24,210 nucleotides of DNA from Thermoplasmatales archaeon ex4484_6 (GCA_002254385.1 NJDO01000008.1:1-24210), one strand, 5' to 3'. Shown: positions 1 through 8,535, numbered from the stretch's first letter. Made by a program: numbers and translations. The notes: generated by a model not told the origin, from the sequence alone.

Positions 1-3000
1 GTTGTCCAGCTTCATGACCCCCGGAACCTCCTTCCATTCGGAGAATACGAACACTTCCACCTTGATGTTCCCGATGGGAACCTCCTCGTCATCGGTGATA
101 TTGAACACTATCCTCACCGTTCCCGACAGCGGACCCGATGAGGGAAGTAGATCCCCCTCAACCGTGGGCTTTCTGAGGTTCTTCACATGGACCCCCCGTA
201 TCTCGTCGAAGGCCGTTAGATTGTCCCGATCCGTCACCTCAACCCTGAGATCGTAGAGGCCGTTCTTCAGTATGGAAGTGTCCCAGTCGGCTATGGCAAG
301 ATCTCCCGTGACCAGCACGGGTGATATCCTGTTCCAGAAACCAACGGCGGGGTCCCTGTAGTAGAACTTCACGTCATCCTTCCCGAAGTTCATGTCCCGG
401 TCCTCTATTCTTGCCCTCAATCTGGGAGGGGCCGTGAAGACCTGGCCCGCTTCGATATCCACAAAATGTATGGTGGGCGGGTAGATGTTGGAGATGAATA
501 TTGTGTGGTTGAGCAGTTCGGATGTCTCCAGGTGGGTAAGGTCCCGGGCCAGGATCCTCAATTGATACCACCCGTTGTCAACGGATGTGGTATCCCACAT
601 CAGGAAGTATGTATGGTTCATTCCGGCACTCATGTTCCCGATGAAGGTCCATTCTATCCCCCCGTCCTCCCTCACGAAGAGCTCCACGGGTTCCTTCAGA
701 TCCCCGTCCCTGTCAAATATCCTGGCTGTGACGTTCACGATTCCGGAGAGGTTCCCGGAGAGATTCGCAAGGAACTCCACTTCCACGGGATAGGCATTGT
801 CCACCATGCAGGGTGCACTGTTCCTGTCCTCCTTTCCAAGGCCGTAAACGGTCGTTGCATTCGCCTTGAGCCAGATCCTTCCGTCCGGAATGGACGTGGT
901 ATCCAGCAGGACAGTATGATCCGTATCCGAACCCGGGTTGGGTTCGGATGAGTTGGCGAACTCGAACCAGGATGAATTGTCCCTGCTGAACAGGAACCTC
1001 ACGGAACCGTTGAGCAGCTCCCCCTGCGGCATGAACACCTTGGCGGTCACCTCCTCGTTCCCTTTCAGGACCATTCCATCCGTGGGATATGTCAGTATGA
1101 CGGATGGCGCCCTGTGGTTGAAGACCGTGACGGAATTGGAATATCTCTCCGTTTTCAGCCCGAATGCATCCGTCACCTCCACCTTCAGGAAGTATACCCT
1201 GTTCTCGTAATTCGAGGTGTTCCAAAGCTTGACGGCATGTTGGTCCTCCACGAGATCCGGCCCTCCACCGTTCAGGAGCGACCAGGACCTGTTGTCTATG
1301 GACAGGAAGAACCTCACGTCCCCCGGATCCACATCGCTGTCCGGGTCCCTGACGGTGACACTTATCCTCACCACCCCGAACAGGGGAACCCCCCGGTCCG
1401 GAGAATCTATGGATAGAAGAGGGGGATTGGGCCCTCTGTCGTAATGGAGAACGTTCAGTCTGAACGAGGCGTCCCTGGAAACTGCAAGGAAGTCGGGGTA
1501 TCCGTCGTCATCGGGATCCTCGAGACTGACAAGTGCTTTCCCCAGTTCGAATGTCCCGTTGGGGGCCTGAACCAGATATGAACTCGAAAGGGTATCCACA
1601 CTTCCCTCCGGGAGTGGAAGATCGAATCTGTAGAGGGCGCCGCTTCCGGATTCTCCCTCCTCATAATCGTTTTCGGTGTATGGTGCAGAGATGAAGAGGG
1701 CCTCGGTCGGGGTGAACGGAGATGAATCGAGGGAGAGGGAGGACGTCCCGAAACCGGTATCATCCTCTCCCGAGATGGTGACATTGTCCATCTCGGCATT
1801 GATCCCCGGGATCCTCCCCCAGTAGGGGTCGCCCCCCCTGAACACTCTAACGACGGAGCTTCCCGGGTTCGATACGATAAGGTCATCGACCCCGTCGCCC
1901 GTGGCATCGAGAGAGAAAAGCTTCGTCCCCAGTCCGCTGGGGCCGGTCATGAGCTTGAGATCGCTGTTTACGGAGCCGATCTTGAGTGTGATGTTGTCGA
2001 AACCGAAGGCCCCGAACTCGTTGGATGTGGTCCACTGGGTTATCTTGCCCCCCATGTCAAGATAGTATTCGCCGGGTCCGGAGAGCATGTGTGTTATCTC
2101 ACCCTCGAAATGCCCCCTCCCGGAGAGTATTCTCCCCGTTGGGTTGGGGGGAGATGTCATCTGACCTCTCATGGACCATATCTCATTGGTGGGGTCCGGA
2201 TCCGGGTTGAAGTCGAGGTCCGAGCCGAGCCAGTTCACGTTCTGATCGGGATCGGTGAGACGGGCCTTGATCCACATCCTCTCCGTGTTCTCGAAACCCC
2301 AGTCCTCCCATGTGTAGTCGAAGGAGATCACGGCGGAATTCTTCCCGGTCACATTCTCGGCTGACAGATGGAAAGAGACACCGTAGGCGCCGGACATGTC
2401 CCTGCCGCCCGAATTCGAAAGAACGCCTCCCACCTCCATGTCCAGCCTGTTCACGCGGGATACGGATCGGTTGTATCCCCTGGCATTTCCGGTCTCCTGA
2501 TTGTATCTGACGGAATCCGCTCCGGAATCGCTGTCATATACGTGCGCCGGGGCCGTGTCCCAGCCATCATCTCCGGCCCCCCACCCCCACGTATCCGCCG
2601 TTTTGAAGATGGCCCCCTCGAAATCCACAACTCCCGATGAATTTGAGCCCGGCAGCGGGAAGAAGCTCTCGTTGACATACAGGTTAAGGATGCGCACCTC
2701 ACCCCTCTCCGGTGCCGAGTATATGAAGGAATCCCTGCCCCTTCCGGACAGATCGATCGAAATGGAGGCCGTATCTTCCGTTACGCTCAAGGGTGGAATG
2801 GAGATATCGAGACCCATTACGGGCAGCCTCCCTCCCTGATAGAACATCAGTGTGGGGTCGTTTGTCGAGTTTCCCCTGGACAGGACCATCAGGTCCTCCT
2901 TGTCGGGGGAAAGGAACCTTCCCGAACAGAGTTCGAATCCGAAACCGGATACATTGTCATCCAGGAGCGTGTACATCGCCCTGTGCGGTCCCAGGACGGT

Positions 3001-3468
3001 TCCGTCGGGTGCTCCGTTCACCAGGATGGAATCGAATACGAGCACCTCACCGCTTCCGTTCCCGGCACCCGGGCAGCCGAGGACGACCTCCCCCCATCCG
3101 TTCCCGTCATGGTCCCAGATGGCAACGGAGCTTCCAAGGCGGAAGCTGTCGTTCCCGTAGAAGGTGATCCCGGCGTTCTCCGGCGATATCGGTGGAAGTC
3201 CCTCCTCGGATCCCCAGAAGATATGGACGGTCCCGCCGTCCGGATGGATGGAAGAGTTCCCGGGAAGAAGAAGCGCCACATCGACATATCCGTTCTGGTC
3301 CAGGTCTCCTATGGACGTGACGTTCCCCATCATGTTCCATGAGGCACGGTACGAAACGTTCCCCTCGATGTAGCGGAGACCACCGGAACGGTCCGGCAGG
3401 ACCGTGAACATCGAAAGGAGGAGAAGCGATGTCAGAAAGAATACCATGTGCACCTTAACATATCGCAT
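1..3468 (-). CDS. Large secreted FG-GAP / Ig-like repeat surface protein (C-terminus outside window)
   Basis: One frame stays open from an ATG at 3468 to the left edge (1156 codons, no stop), so the gene is truncated by the window. Residues 1-26 form a signal peptide: basic start, then a Leu/Phe-rich core. FG-GAP/integrin-alpha-type calcium loops (DxDxNGxxD style) are visible near residues 54-63, 117-128, 520-530 and 650-660. A Trp/Gly-rich region around 285-500 looks like an extra beta-sandwich domain. From about residue 685, Ig-like modules of roughly 100 residues repeat, each with a strand like 'RISVTVRDPDSDV', 'VNVTARIFDRDGDL' or 'RLRARIEDRDMNF'. Many N-x-S/T sites fit an exported archaeal glycoprotein. 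The likely role is adhesion or cell-surface structure; no catalytic motif is visible. It follows gatD on the same strand after 145 bases and has its own TATA box. Any C-terminal anchor lies outside the window. Confidence 0.85.
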   Translation of the reverse strand, partial: MRYVKVHMVFFLTSLLLLSMFTVLPDRSGGLRYIEGNVSYRASWNMMGNVTSIGDLDQNGYVDVALLLPGNSSIHPDGGTVHIFWGSEEGLPPISPENAGITFYGNDSFRLGSSVAIWDHDGNGWGEVVLGCPGAGNGSGEVLVFDSILVNGAPDGTVLGPHRAMYTLLDDNVSGFGFELCSGRFLSPDKEDLMVLSRGNSTNDPTLMFYQGGRLPVMGLDISIPPLSVTEDTASISIDLSGRGRDSFIYSAPERGEVRILNLYVNESFFPLPGSNSSGVVDFEGAIFKTADTWGWGAGDDGWDTAPAHVYDSDSGADSVRYNQETGNARGYNRSVSRVNRLDMEVGGVLSNSGGRDMSGAYGVSFHLSAENVTGKNSAVISFDYTWEDWGFENTERMWIKARLTDPDQNVNWLGSDLDFNPDPDPTNEIWSMRGQMTSPPNPTGRILSGRGHFEGEITHMLSGPGEYYLDMGGKITQWTTSNEFGAFGFDNITLKIGSVNSDLKLMTGPSGLGTKLFSLDATGDGVDDLIVSNPGSSVVRVFRGGDPYWGRIPGINAEMDNVTISGEDDTGFGTSSLSLDSSPFTPTEALFISAPYTENDYEEGESGSGALYRFDLPLPEGSVDTLSSSYLVQAPNGTFELGKALVSLEDPDDDGYPDFLAVSRDASFRLNVLHYDRGPNPPLLSIDSPDRGVPLFGVVRISVTVRDPDSDVDPGDVRFFLSIDNRSWSLLNGGGPDLVEDQHAVKLWNTSNYENRVYFLKVEVTDAFGLKTERYSNSVTVFNHRAPSVILTYPTDGMVLKGNEEVTAKVFMPQGELLNGSVRFLFSRDNSSWFEFANSSEPNPGSDTDHTVLLDTTSIPDGRIWLKANATTVYGLGKEDRNSAPCMVDNAYPVEVEFLANLSGNLSGIVNVTARIFDRDGDLKEPVELFVREDGGIEWTFIGNMSAGMNHTYFLMWDTTSVDNGWYQLRILARDLTHLETSELLNHTIFISNIYPPTIHFVDIEAGQVFTAPPRLRARIEDRDMNFGKDDVKFYYRDPAVGFWNRISPVLVTGDLAIADWDTSILKNGLYDLRVEVTDRDNLTAFDEIRGVHVKNLRKPTVEGDLLPSSGPLSGTVRIVFNITDDEEVPIGNIKVEVFVFSEWKEVPGVMKLDN

Positions 3469-3543
3469 GGGGAACACTCCGTAATGCTGCTGGGACAGCC
3501 CCGAACAAAGGGCGTATCCAACTTCGAGGACTAGAACAATAAT

Positions 3544-3561
3544 GCTAGTATTTAATCTATA
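3544..3561 (-). promoter_or_regulatory. TATA-like promoter for the surface-protein gene
   Basis: On the minus strand the region reads TATAGATTAAATAC, an archaeal TATA/BRE-like stretch about 80 bases before the ATG at 3468. The predicted transcription start near 3522 would give a leader of about 50 bases. Position and composition are the only evidence. Confidence 0.4.
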
Positions 3562-3613
3562 CCGGAACGACGGCAGTGGAGGACGTCATGCCAGGATGGT
3601 TCCTGTGAAAGGA

Positions 3614-4993
3614 TCAGCTGAAATCCTTCAGGAAATCCTCCACAACGTCGAGTCCCCCCTGTCCCTGAACGAAACCGTCATAGGGTTCCCGGGGCGTTAT
3701 CTCGTGGGCTATGGGTGTGGTCATCATCTTCCTCACCGCTTCCGGTTCCTGTACCTGACCGAGTACCCATCCCAGTTTGCAGTATGCAACCTCGGGCAGC
3801 ATGTTGTCAAGCGGGGTCACGCCCCTGGCCATCAGATCCCTGCCCGTATCATACACGAACATCTGGGTGTAGCCGTACAGGGTCTGGACCGACATGAACA
3901 TGTGTATTCCCTCTTCATGGGCCCTCTGTATCGGGTCGTAAAGAGGCTTGTTGACATGACCCAGTCCCGTTCCCGCTATGACGATCCCCTTGTATCCCCT
4001 GTCTATCATGGATTCGAGTATGTCCGGATGCATGTTGGGGTAGTAGTAAAGCACCGCCACCCTTTCCTCGAAGAACGGATAGATGTCCACCTCCCGGTCG
4101 GACCTTCTCCTCTTGTAATCGTCCTTGAAGTAACGGAACTTCCCGTCCTGAACCATTCCGAGGGGAACATCGCCAAGGGTCTTGAACGTGTTCCTGTAGG
4201 ATGAGTGCATCTTTCTGACCCTGGTCCCCCGGTGAAGGTAGCAGAACTTGTCCGAGGTGGTCCCGAACATGCTGACCATGACCTCCGCCGCATCGGAATA
4301 AGCGGCCGTGGTCACCGACCCGATGAGGGTCCTTGCAGCATCGGATGAGGGCCTGTCGGAGGACCTTTGGCTCCCCACGCAAACTATGGGTACCGGGCTG
4401 TTCTGGACCATGAAAGAAAGGGTTGCAGCCGTATAGTGCATGGTGTCCGTTCCATGCCCGATCACGATCCCGGCAACCCCTTCCTCTATCTCCTTCTTGA
4501 TGTTCTTTGCAAGCACCTTCCATTGATGGGGTCCCATGTTCTCCGAGAAGACCCCGAAAAGCTTCTTGGTCTTGATGTTCGCGATGTCCGCGAGTTCCGG
4601 GACCGCTCCGAAGAGCTCTCCCGGTGTGAATGCGGGGATGACGGCTCCCGTCCTGTAATCCAGCCTTGAAGCTATGGTTCCCCCCGTTCCGAGGATCGTG
4701 ACATTCGGTTTGCTCTCATCGAAGGGAAACTCCTTCTCGGGTATCTTGTAGTTGGCCTTTTTCGAACCAACCTGTTCGATGGACAGGACATTGTCATGTC
4801 TCACACCGATGTTGTATCCGGTGATCATCTTGAGGACCAGATGTGAATCGTCCCCGGCAGACCTGGGGAGCAGTATCCCCTCGATCTCGGCATCCCCCGT
4901 CCTGACCACGATGCGGTCCCATACGGCCACGTTCTCTCTCTTCAGGACCTCCAGGGCAGGACCCCTGTATCCCTGATACCTGTCATCTGTCAA
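3614..4993 (-). CDS. gatD: Glutamyl-tRNA(Gln) amidotransferase subunit D (GatD)
   Basis: GatD is the asparaginase-like subunit of the archaeal GatDE enzyme. It releases ammonia from glutamine or asparagine so that GatE can convert Glu-tRNA(Gln) to Gln-tRNA(Gln). The 459 residues contain an N-terminal beta-barrel region (about 1-80), then an L-asparaginase fold. Asparaginase motifs are 'LGTGGTIAS' at 101-109 (catalytic Thr106) and 'GHGTDT' at 179-184 (Thr182, Asp183); Lys261 in 'RVRKMHSS' fits the fourth catalytic residue. The N-terminal domain and length separate GatD from plain asparaginases. GatE, the required partner, is not in this window. The ATG at 4993 lacks a clear Shine-Dalgarno site and lies about 35 bases from a TATA-like box, so the mRNA is probably nearly leaderless. 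The MgtE-type gene lies 53 bases upstream on the same strand. Confidence 0.95.
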   Translation of the reverse strand: MTDDRYQGYRGPALEVLKRENVAVWDRIVVRTGDAEIEGILLPRSAGDDSHLVLKMITGYNIGVRHDNVLSIEQVGSKKANYKIPEKEFPFDESKPNVTILGTGGTIASRLDYRTGAVIPAFTPGELFGAVPELADIANIKTKKLFGVFSENMGPHQWKVLAKNIKKEIEEGVAGIVIGHGTDTMHYTAATLSFMVQNSPVPIVCVGSQRSSDRPSSDAARTLIGSVTTAAYSDAAEVMVSMFGTTSDKFCYLHRGTRVRKMHSSYRNTFKTLGDVPLGMVQDGKFRYFKDDYKRRRSDREVDIYPFFEERVAVLYYYPNMHPDILESMIDRGYKGIVIAGTGLGHVNKPLYDPIQRAHEEGIHMFMSVQTLYGYTQMFVYDTGRDLMARGVTPLDNMLPEVAYCKLGWVLGQVQEPEAVRKMMTTPIAHEITPREPYDGFVQGQGGLDVVEDFLKDFS

Positions 4994-5023
4994 GCGAACA
5001 CCAGGGCGCTGAAAGGTGCGGTC

Positions 5024-5033
5024 ATAATTAAGG
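5024..5033 (-). promoter_or_regulatory. TATA-like box before gatD
   Basis: The minus strand reads CTTAATTATG in the 53-base gap after the transporter stop. The box is centred about 35 bases before the gatD ATG, predicting a leader of about 10 bases. gatD could also be read through from the transporter. Confidence 0.35.
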
Positions 5034-5046
5034 ATTGCTTATGCTC

Positions 5047-6342
5047 CTAGAGGATGAGGCCGACCGCAAGGATGCACAGAATAAGTGAGCCGGACCCCAC
5101 AACATCCATGAGCGAGGTCAGGATGGGAATGACCATGTTGTCGGGATCGAGCCCCAGGCGGAAGGATGCGTATGCAATGTAGTAGGCGATGGTGGACGAT
5201 ATCAATGAGACCAGGGTGGCGCCGCCGATCATCGTCAGCAGAATGAACAGCACAGGGGGTATACTCACCCCTGTCAGCATGCCCAGGACCGCACCGCCGG
5301 CCCCCAGCAGCAGGAAAAGGACCAGCGTTATCAACCACAGGGTCAGGGCGGATGACCTCCCCGTCTCATTTGGTAGAATTGTCAGCCTGTCCTGACCAAG
5401 GTAGCCCGCAGAGGATAATCTTGATCCGAGGATGGAGCCCACCGCCCCTCCTTGACCGTTGAAGGCGGGGACGAGCAGCAGGAACATCGTCCCTTTCAGG
5501 TAGGGGTCGAAGGAAGCTCCGAGCAGTATTCCGGAAAAGGTGGAGATGACAATGGCTGTCAGGGCCACGGGAAAGGTACCGATGAGTATGGATCTGGTCT
5601 CCTTCCGGAAACGGACCATTGTAAGCACCGAACCGATGATGATGAGCCCGAGCACACCCAGGGAAGTGAACCTGACCGCTGTCTCCGGGATGTTCAGGGC
5701 AATCCATGCGGAAATGAGCATTATGGGTATTGTTAGTATATCCCCCGAGGAAGCTATGATCGGTGAGGACACGTTGTCGGGATCCCACCCCTTCCTGAAT
5801 GAAATCAGGGTAATTCCCAGGGATATGGCAAACATCAACAGGCCCGAGATCAAACCTGCTGCAAGGGAGATGAACAGCAGGGTCGAGAAGGGAGCGAATT
5901 CCAGTCCGATGATCCTTCCTATCACCATCGCCACCAGGGGCAGAAGCGACGAGAGGAACATGAGCTGGAGCATGGTCGCAATTATCTGATCGGCCAGTTC
6001 ACTGTTGTCCTTGAGGTACGGACGCATGGTCCCCAGGTGCAGTTTGGAGCCCAGCCTGGATGCGAGCGAGCCGAACGTATTGCCCCTGAGGCCAACCGTT
6101 GGTGGTAGAAGTACCAGAAGGCCCGGGACCAGTATGAGATACCTTTCAAGGGAACCCAGGAAATAACCGGGAAGAAGCTCCAACAACGCTGCTATGAGAA
6201 GGACGATGAAGGACTGCCTGAGAATGGAAGGTTCAAGATGAAGGGACCCCGCGAGAGCTACCATAACCCTGCGGTACGGCCTCGGGGCTGAACTTGAACT
6301 CCTTGAGGTTCTCGGAATGTTCAGCACTGCCAAGGCTATCAC
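5047..6342 (-). CDS. SLC41/MgtE-type divalent cation transporter with two tandem MgtE membrane domains
   Basis: This is an integral membrane protein of about 431 residues in which the MgtE membrane domain occurs twice, as in SLC41 transporters, with no cytosolic N-domain or CBS pair. Each half has the same signatures: 'LPPTVGLRGNTFGSLASRLG' at 79-98 against 'VPAFNGQGGAVGSILGSRLS' at 291-310, and 'WDPDNVSSPIIASSGD' at 186-201 against 'LDPDNMVIPILTSLMD' at 398-413. The conserved Asp/Asn residues suggest Mg2+ or another divalent ion; direction and substrate are not shown. The start is doubtful. The longest frame uses GTG at 6342, but residues 1-26 are Ser/Arg-rich and look unnatural, and an internal ATG at 6264 (residue 27) is possible. 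A better-looking start with a GAGGT site lies in another frame at 6382 (see the separate entry), so a frameshift may separate the real N-terminus from this body. Confidence 0.85.
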   Translation of the reverse strand: MIALAVLNIPRTSRSSSSAPRPYRRVMVALAGSLHLEPSILRQSFIVLLIAALLELLPGYFLGSLERYLILVPGLLVLLPPTVGLRGNTFGSLASRLGSKLHLGTMRPYLKDNSELADQIIATMLQLMFLSSLLPLVAMVIGRIIGLEFAPFSTLLFISLAAGLISGLLMFAISLGITLISFRKGWDPDNVSSPIIASSGDILTIPIMLISAWIALNIPETAVRFTSLGVLGLIIIGSVLTMVRFRKETRSILIGTFPVALTAIVISTFSGILLGASFDPYLKGTMFLLLVPAFNGQGGAVGSILGSRLSSAGYLGQDRLTILPNETGRSSALTLWLITLVLFLLLGAGGAVLGMLTGVSIPPVLFILLTMIGGATLVSLISSTIAYYIAYASFRLGLDPDNMVIPILTSLMDVVGSGSLILCILAVGLIL

Positions 6343-6382
6343 CTTCCATCATCCATCGTTGGTGAGGGTCATCATCGCTCAT
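6233..6382 (-). other. Short open frame overlapping the transporter 5' end; possible displaced N-terminus
   Basis: This is a 49-codon frame starting at ATG 6382 with GAGGT nine bases upstream, the best ribosome site in the region, and a TATA box about 64 bases upstream. It encodes an acidic, hydrophilic start ('MSDDDPHQRWMMEGDSLG', then 'KEFKFSPEAV') of the kind expected for the cytoplasmic N-terminus before the transporter's first membrane helix. It runs out of frame and stops at 6233, inside the region of the first helix. Either one base was gained or lost between roughly 6255 and 6300 (mutation or assembly error), or this is a separate small coupled frame. I cannot tell which. Confidence 0.4.
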
Positions 6383-6439
6383 GTCAGATCTACCTCGTTC
6401 TGGACCAATGATCCGAACTGATTGTGGACAAGATATCCT

Positions 6440-6452
6440 CTATTTATTGTTT
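6440..6452 (-). promoter_or_regulatory. TATA box for the transporter gene
   Basis: The minus strand reads ACAATAAATAGAGG, a good archaeal TATA element. It predicts a transcription start near 6418 and a leader of about 35 bases to the ATG at 6382, or about 75 to the GTG at 6342. The first distance is more usual and favours the 6382 start. Confidence 0.5.
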
Positions 6453-6550
6453 TGTATCATGCAGGAATTTCAAGATCCCCCCGCATGGATGCACAATTTT
6501 CCGGTTTTGGCATGGTCTCAATACATAATGAAGTAGTTAACCTTTTGTTT

Positions 6551-6565
6551 AGATAAATATTTATA
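6551..6565 (+). promoter_or_regulatory. TATA box for the thermosome gene
   Basis: The AT-rich element AGATAAATATTTATA lies about 90 bases before the thermosome ATG. A start site 25-27 bases downstream would be near 6586, giving a leader of about 65 bases. A second TATA-like GTTTTATAG at 6588-6596 could drive a shorter transcript starting near 6619. Such a strong element fits a highly expressed heat-shock gene. Confidence 0.55.
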
Positions 6566-6600
6566 GAAGTCCACCATACAGGTAAGTGTTTTATAGAAGT
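6561..6600 (+). repeat. Direct repeat TTATAGAAGT in the thermosome promoter
   Basis: The decamer TTATAGAAGT occurs at 6561-6570 and again at 6591-6600, spaced exactly 30 bases (about three helical turns). The first copy overlaps the end of the TATA element; the second lies at the predicted start of transcription and runs into the inverted repeat GTGTGT-CTT-ACACAC at 6599-6613. The layout suits a regulator binding one face of the DNA. The regulator is unknown. Confidence 0.5.
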
Positions 6601-6615
6601 GTGTCTTACACACTT

Positions 6616-6641
6616 TCCCCAGAAACAGAAGTTTCGGAGGT
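6616..6641 (+). promoter_or_regulatory. Leader hairpin that could mask the thermosome ribosome site
   Basis: In the leader RNA, GAAAC (6622-6626) pairs with GTTTC (6631-6635) around an AGAA tetraloop. Beyond a bulged A, UCCCC (6616-6620) can pair with GGAGG (6636-6640) through C-G, C-G, C-G and U-G pairs plus one C/A mismatch. GGAGGT is the Shine-Dalgarno site, nine bases before the ATG. An imperfect stem over the ribosome site is the architecture of an RNA thermometer. The pairing is visible; the function is inferred. Confidence 0.35.
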
Positions 6642-6650
6642 AAGATCGAT

Positions 6651-8309
6651 ATGTATGCAGGAGGAACACCAATCCTGGTGCTCAAGGAGGGCACCGATAG
6701 AAAGAGCGGAAAGGGAGCCCAGTTCAACAACATCGCCGCGGCAAAGGCAATAGCCGATGCCGTGAGGACAACACTGGGACCCAAGGGAATGGACAAGATG
6801 CTCGTTGACTCCATGGGAGATGTCGTCATCACCAACGACGGTGTGACGATACTCAAGGAGGTCGATGTTGAGCATCCGGCAGCCAAGATGGTCATCGAGG
6901 TCGCAAAGACCCAGGATGAACAGTGCGGCGACGGGACCACCACCGCGGTCATCTTTGCGGGAGAGCTTCTCAAACTGGCGGAATCCCTCATCGAGAAGAA
7001 CATCCATCCAACACTGATCACCGAGGGTTACAGGCTGGCATCCCAGAAGGCTCTTGAGGTTCTCGAGAACGTCGCCATGCCCATCGAGGAGGACGAGGAG
7101 GCCCTGCTCAAGATAGCGAAGACCTCCATGACCGGAAAATCCGCGGGAGACATGAAGGAGGAGCTTGCGGAGATAGTCGTCAAGGCCGTCCGGGCCATCG
7201 TGGAGGATCGCGACGGCAGGAAGGTCGCGGACATCGACAACATAAAGGTCGAGAAGAAGCAGGGAGGTTCCATCAAGGACACCGAACTAATCGAAGGTAT
7301 CATCGTCGACAAGGAGAGGGTTCACGAGGGAATGCCCACACTGGTGAAGAATCCGAAGATAGCTCTCGTTAACGCCGCCTTCGAGGTCAAGAAGACCGAG
7401 GTGGATGCGAAGATCCAGATAACGGACCCCACCCAGTTCCAGGCATTCCTCGAGAACGAGGAGAACATACTCAGGGAAATGGCCGACAGGATCGAGAAGG
7501 CGGGAGCCAATGTCGTATTCTGCCAGAAGGGGATCGATGACCTTGCACAGCACTTCCTTGCAAAGAAGGGCATCTTTGCCGTGAGAAGGGTGAAGAAGTC
7601 CGACATGGAGAAGCTCTCCAAGGCCACCGGTGCAAAGATAATCTCCAATCTGGAGGATCTCGCCGCCGAGGATCTGGGCGAGGCGGGAATGGTGGAGGAG
7701 AAGAAGATAGGCGGCGACGAGATGACATTCGTGACGGGCTGCAAGAACGCAAAGGCGGTCTCCGTACTGATAAGGGGAGCTTCCGAGCACGTCATCGATG
7801 AGATAGAGAGGGGAGTGCACGACGCCCTCTCGACCGTGGCCGTGGCCATCGAGGACGGGAAGATGACCGCAGGCGGCGGCGCCGCAGCAGTGGAGATCGC
7901 CAGGGAGCTTCGCTCCTTCGCCATCAACACCGGAGGAAGGGAGCAGTTCGCCATAGAGGCCTTCGCCACAGCGCTCGAGGTGGTTCCGAGGACCCTTGCG
8001 GAGAACGCCGGTCTCGACCCGATCTCCACGATCATAGACATAAACAAGGCCCATTCCGATGGTAAGAAATACCACGGGGTGAACGTCTATACCGGACAGA
8101 TCGAGGATATGAGGGCACTCAGCGTCCTCGAACCTCTCAGGGTCGGAACCCAGGCAATACAGGCGGCCACCGAGACCGCCAACATGGTGCTCAGGATCGA
8201 TGATGTCATCGCATCCAAGGCAAACAGCGGAGGCGGCGGTGGAGCTCCGGGCGGGATGCCTCCCGGCGGTATGGGAGACATGGGCGGCATGGGCGGCATG
8301 GATTACTGA
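6651..8309 (+). CDS. ths: Thermosome subunit (group II chaperonin)
   Basis: This is an archaeal CCT-like chaperonin subunit, which assembles into a double-ring ATP-driven folding chamber in the cytoplasm. The 552-residue length is normal for the family. The N-terminal part has 'RTTLGPKGMDKMLVD' and 'VVITNDGVTIL'; the ATPase loop 'GDGTTTAVIFAGELL' follows at about 93-107. The C-terminal equatorial domain has 'GGGAAAVEIARELR' and ends in a flexible Gly/Met-rich tail with repeated GGM units, typical of the family. The ATG has GGAGGT nine bases upstream. The gene is monocistronic: divergent from the transporter and closed by a strong terminator. Promoter repeats and a leader hairpin suggest heat-responsive control. 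No second subunit gene is present in the window. Confidence 0.97.
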   Translation: MYAGGTPILVLKEGTDRKSGKGAQFNNIAAAKAIADAVRTTLGPKGMDKMLVDSMGDVVITNDGVTILKEVDVEHPAAKMVIEVAKTQDEQCGDGTTTAVIFAGELLKLAESLIEKNIHPTLITEGYRLASQKALEVLENVAMPIEEDEEALLKIAKTSMTGKSAGDMKEELAEIVVKAVRAIVEDRDGRKVADIDNIKVEKKQGGSIKDTELIEGIIVDKERVHEGMPTLVKNPKIALVNAAFEVKKTEVDAKIQITDPTQFQAFLENEENILREMADRIEKAGANVVFCQKGIDDLAQHFLAKKGIFAVRRVKKSDMEKLSKATGAKIISNLEDLAAEDLGEAGMVEEKKIGGDEMTFVTGCKNAKAVSVLIRGASEHVIDEIERGVHDALSTVAVAIEDGKMTAGGGAAAVEIARELRSFAINTGGREQFAIEAFATALEVVPRTLAENAGLDPISTIIDINKAHSDGKKYHGVNVYTGQIEDMRALSVLEPLRVGTQAIQAATETANMVLRIDDVIASKANSGGGGGAPGGMPPGGMGDMGGMGGMDY

Positions 8310-8338
8310 AACGGCCCATGATCGCGAAATGATATAAG

Positions 8339-8370
8339 GGGGGGAGCGGAGCTCCCCCCTGCTTTTCTTT
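8339..8370 (+). terminator. Hairpin terminator after the thermosome gene
   Basis: A perfect nine-base-pair stem, GGGGGGAGC at 8339-8347 and GCTCCCCCC at 8351-8359, encloses a GGA loop. It is followed by the T-rich tract TGCTTTTCTTT, 30 bases after the stop codon. Confidence 0.8.
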
Positions 8371-8403
8371 GGCATGAAGAATGCTCATGAAGTATTGTAT
8401 GAT

Positions 8404-8426
8404 GATTCGGTGAAATACACCGAATC
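8404..8426. repeat. Perfect inverted repeat in the gene-free stretch after the thermosome
   Basis: GATTCGGTG and CACCGAATC, nine perfect pairs, flank an AAATA spacer. A T-run (8433-8440) follows shortly, so it may be a second terminator; as DNA it could be an operator. The half-sites ATTCGGTG and AAATACACC recur, split apart, at 8462-8469 and 8482-8490. Confidence 0.5.
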
Positions 8427-8535
8427 TTCACTCTTTTTTTATCATATAGCGAATTCAAAGCATTCGGTGGATCATCTCTTCAAATACACCTTGACTCCTC
8501 TTATCGACCATACCTCGGGGGCGGGGGTTAGGAGT

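Noticed and set aside
7287..8375. Long minus-strand frame (362 codons) opposite the thermosome gene
   Set aside because: It is an antisense shadow of a GC-rich, highly conserved gene and has no promoter or recognisable domain.
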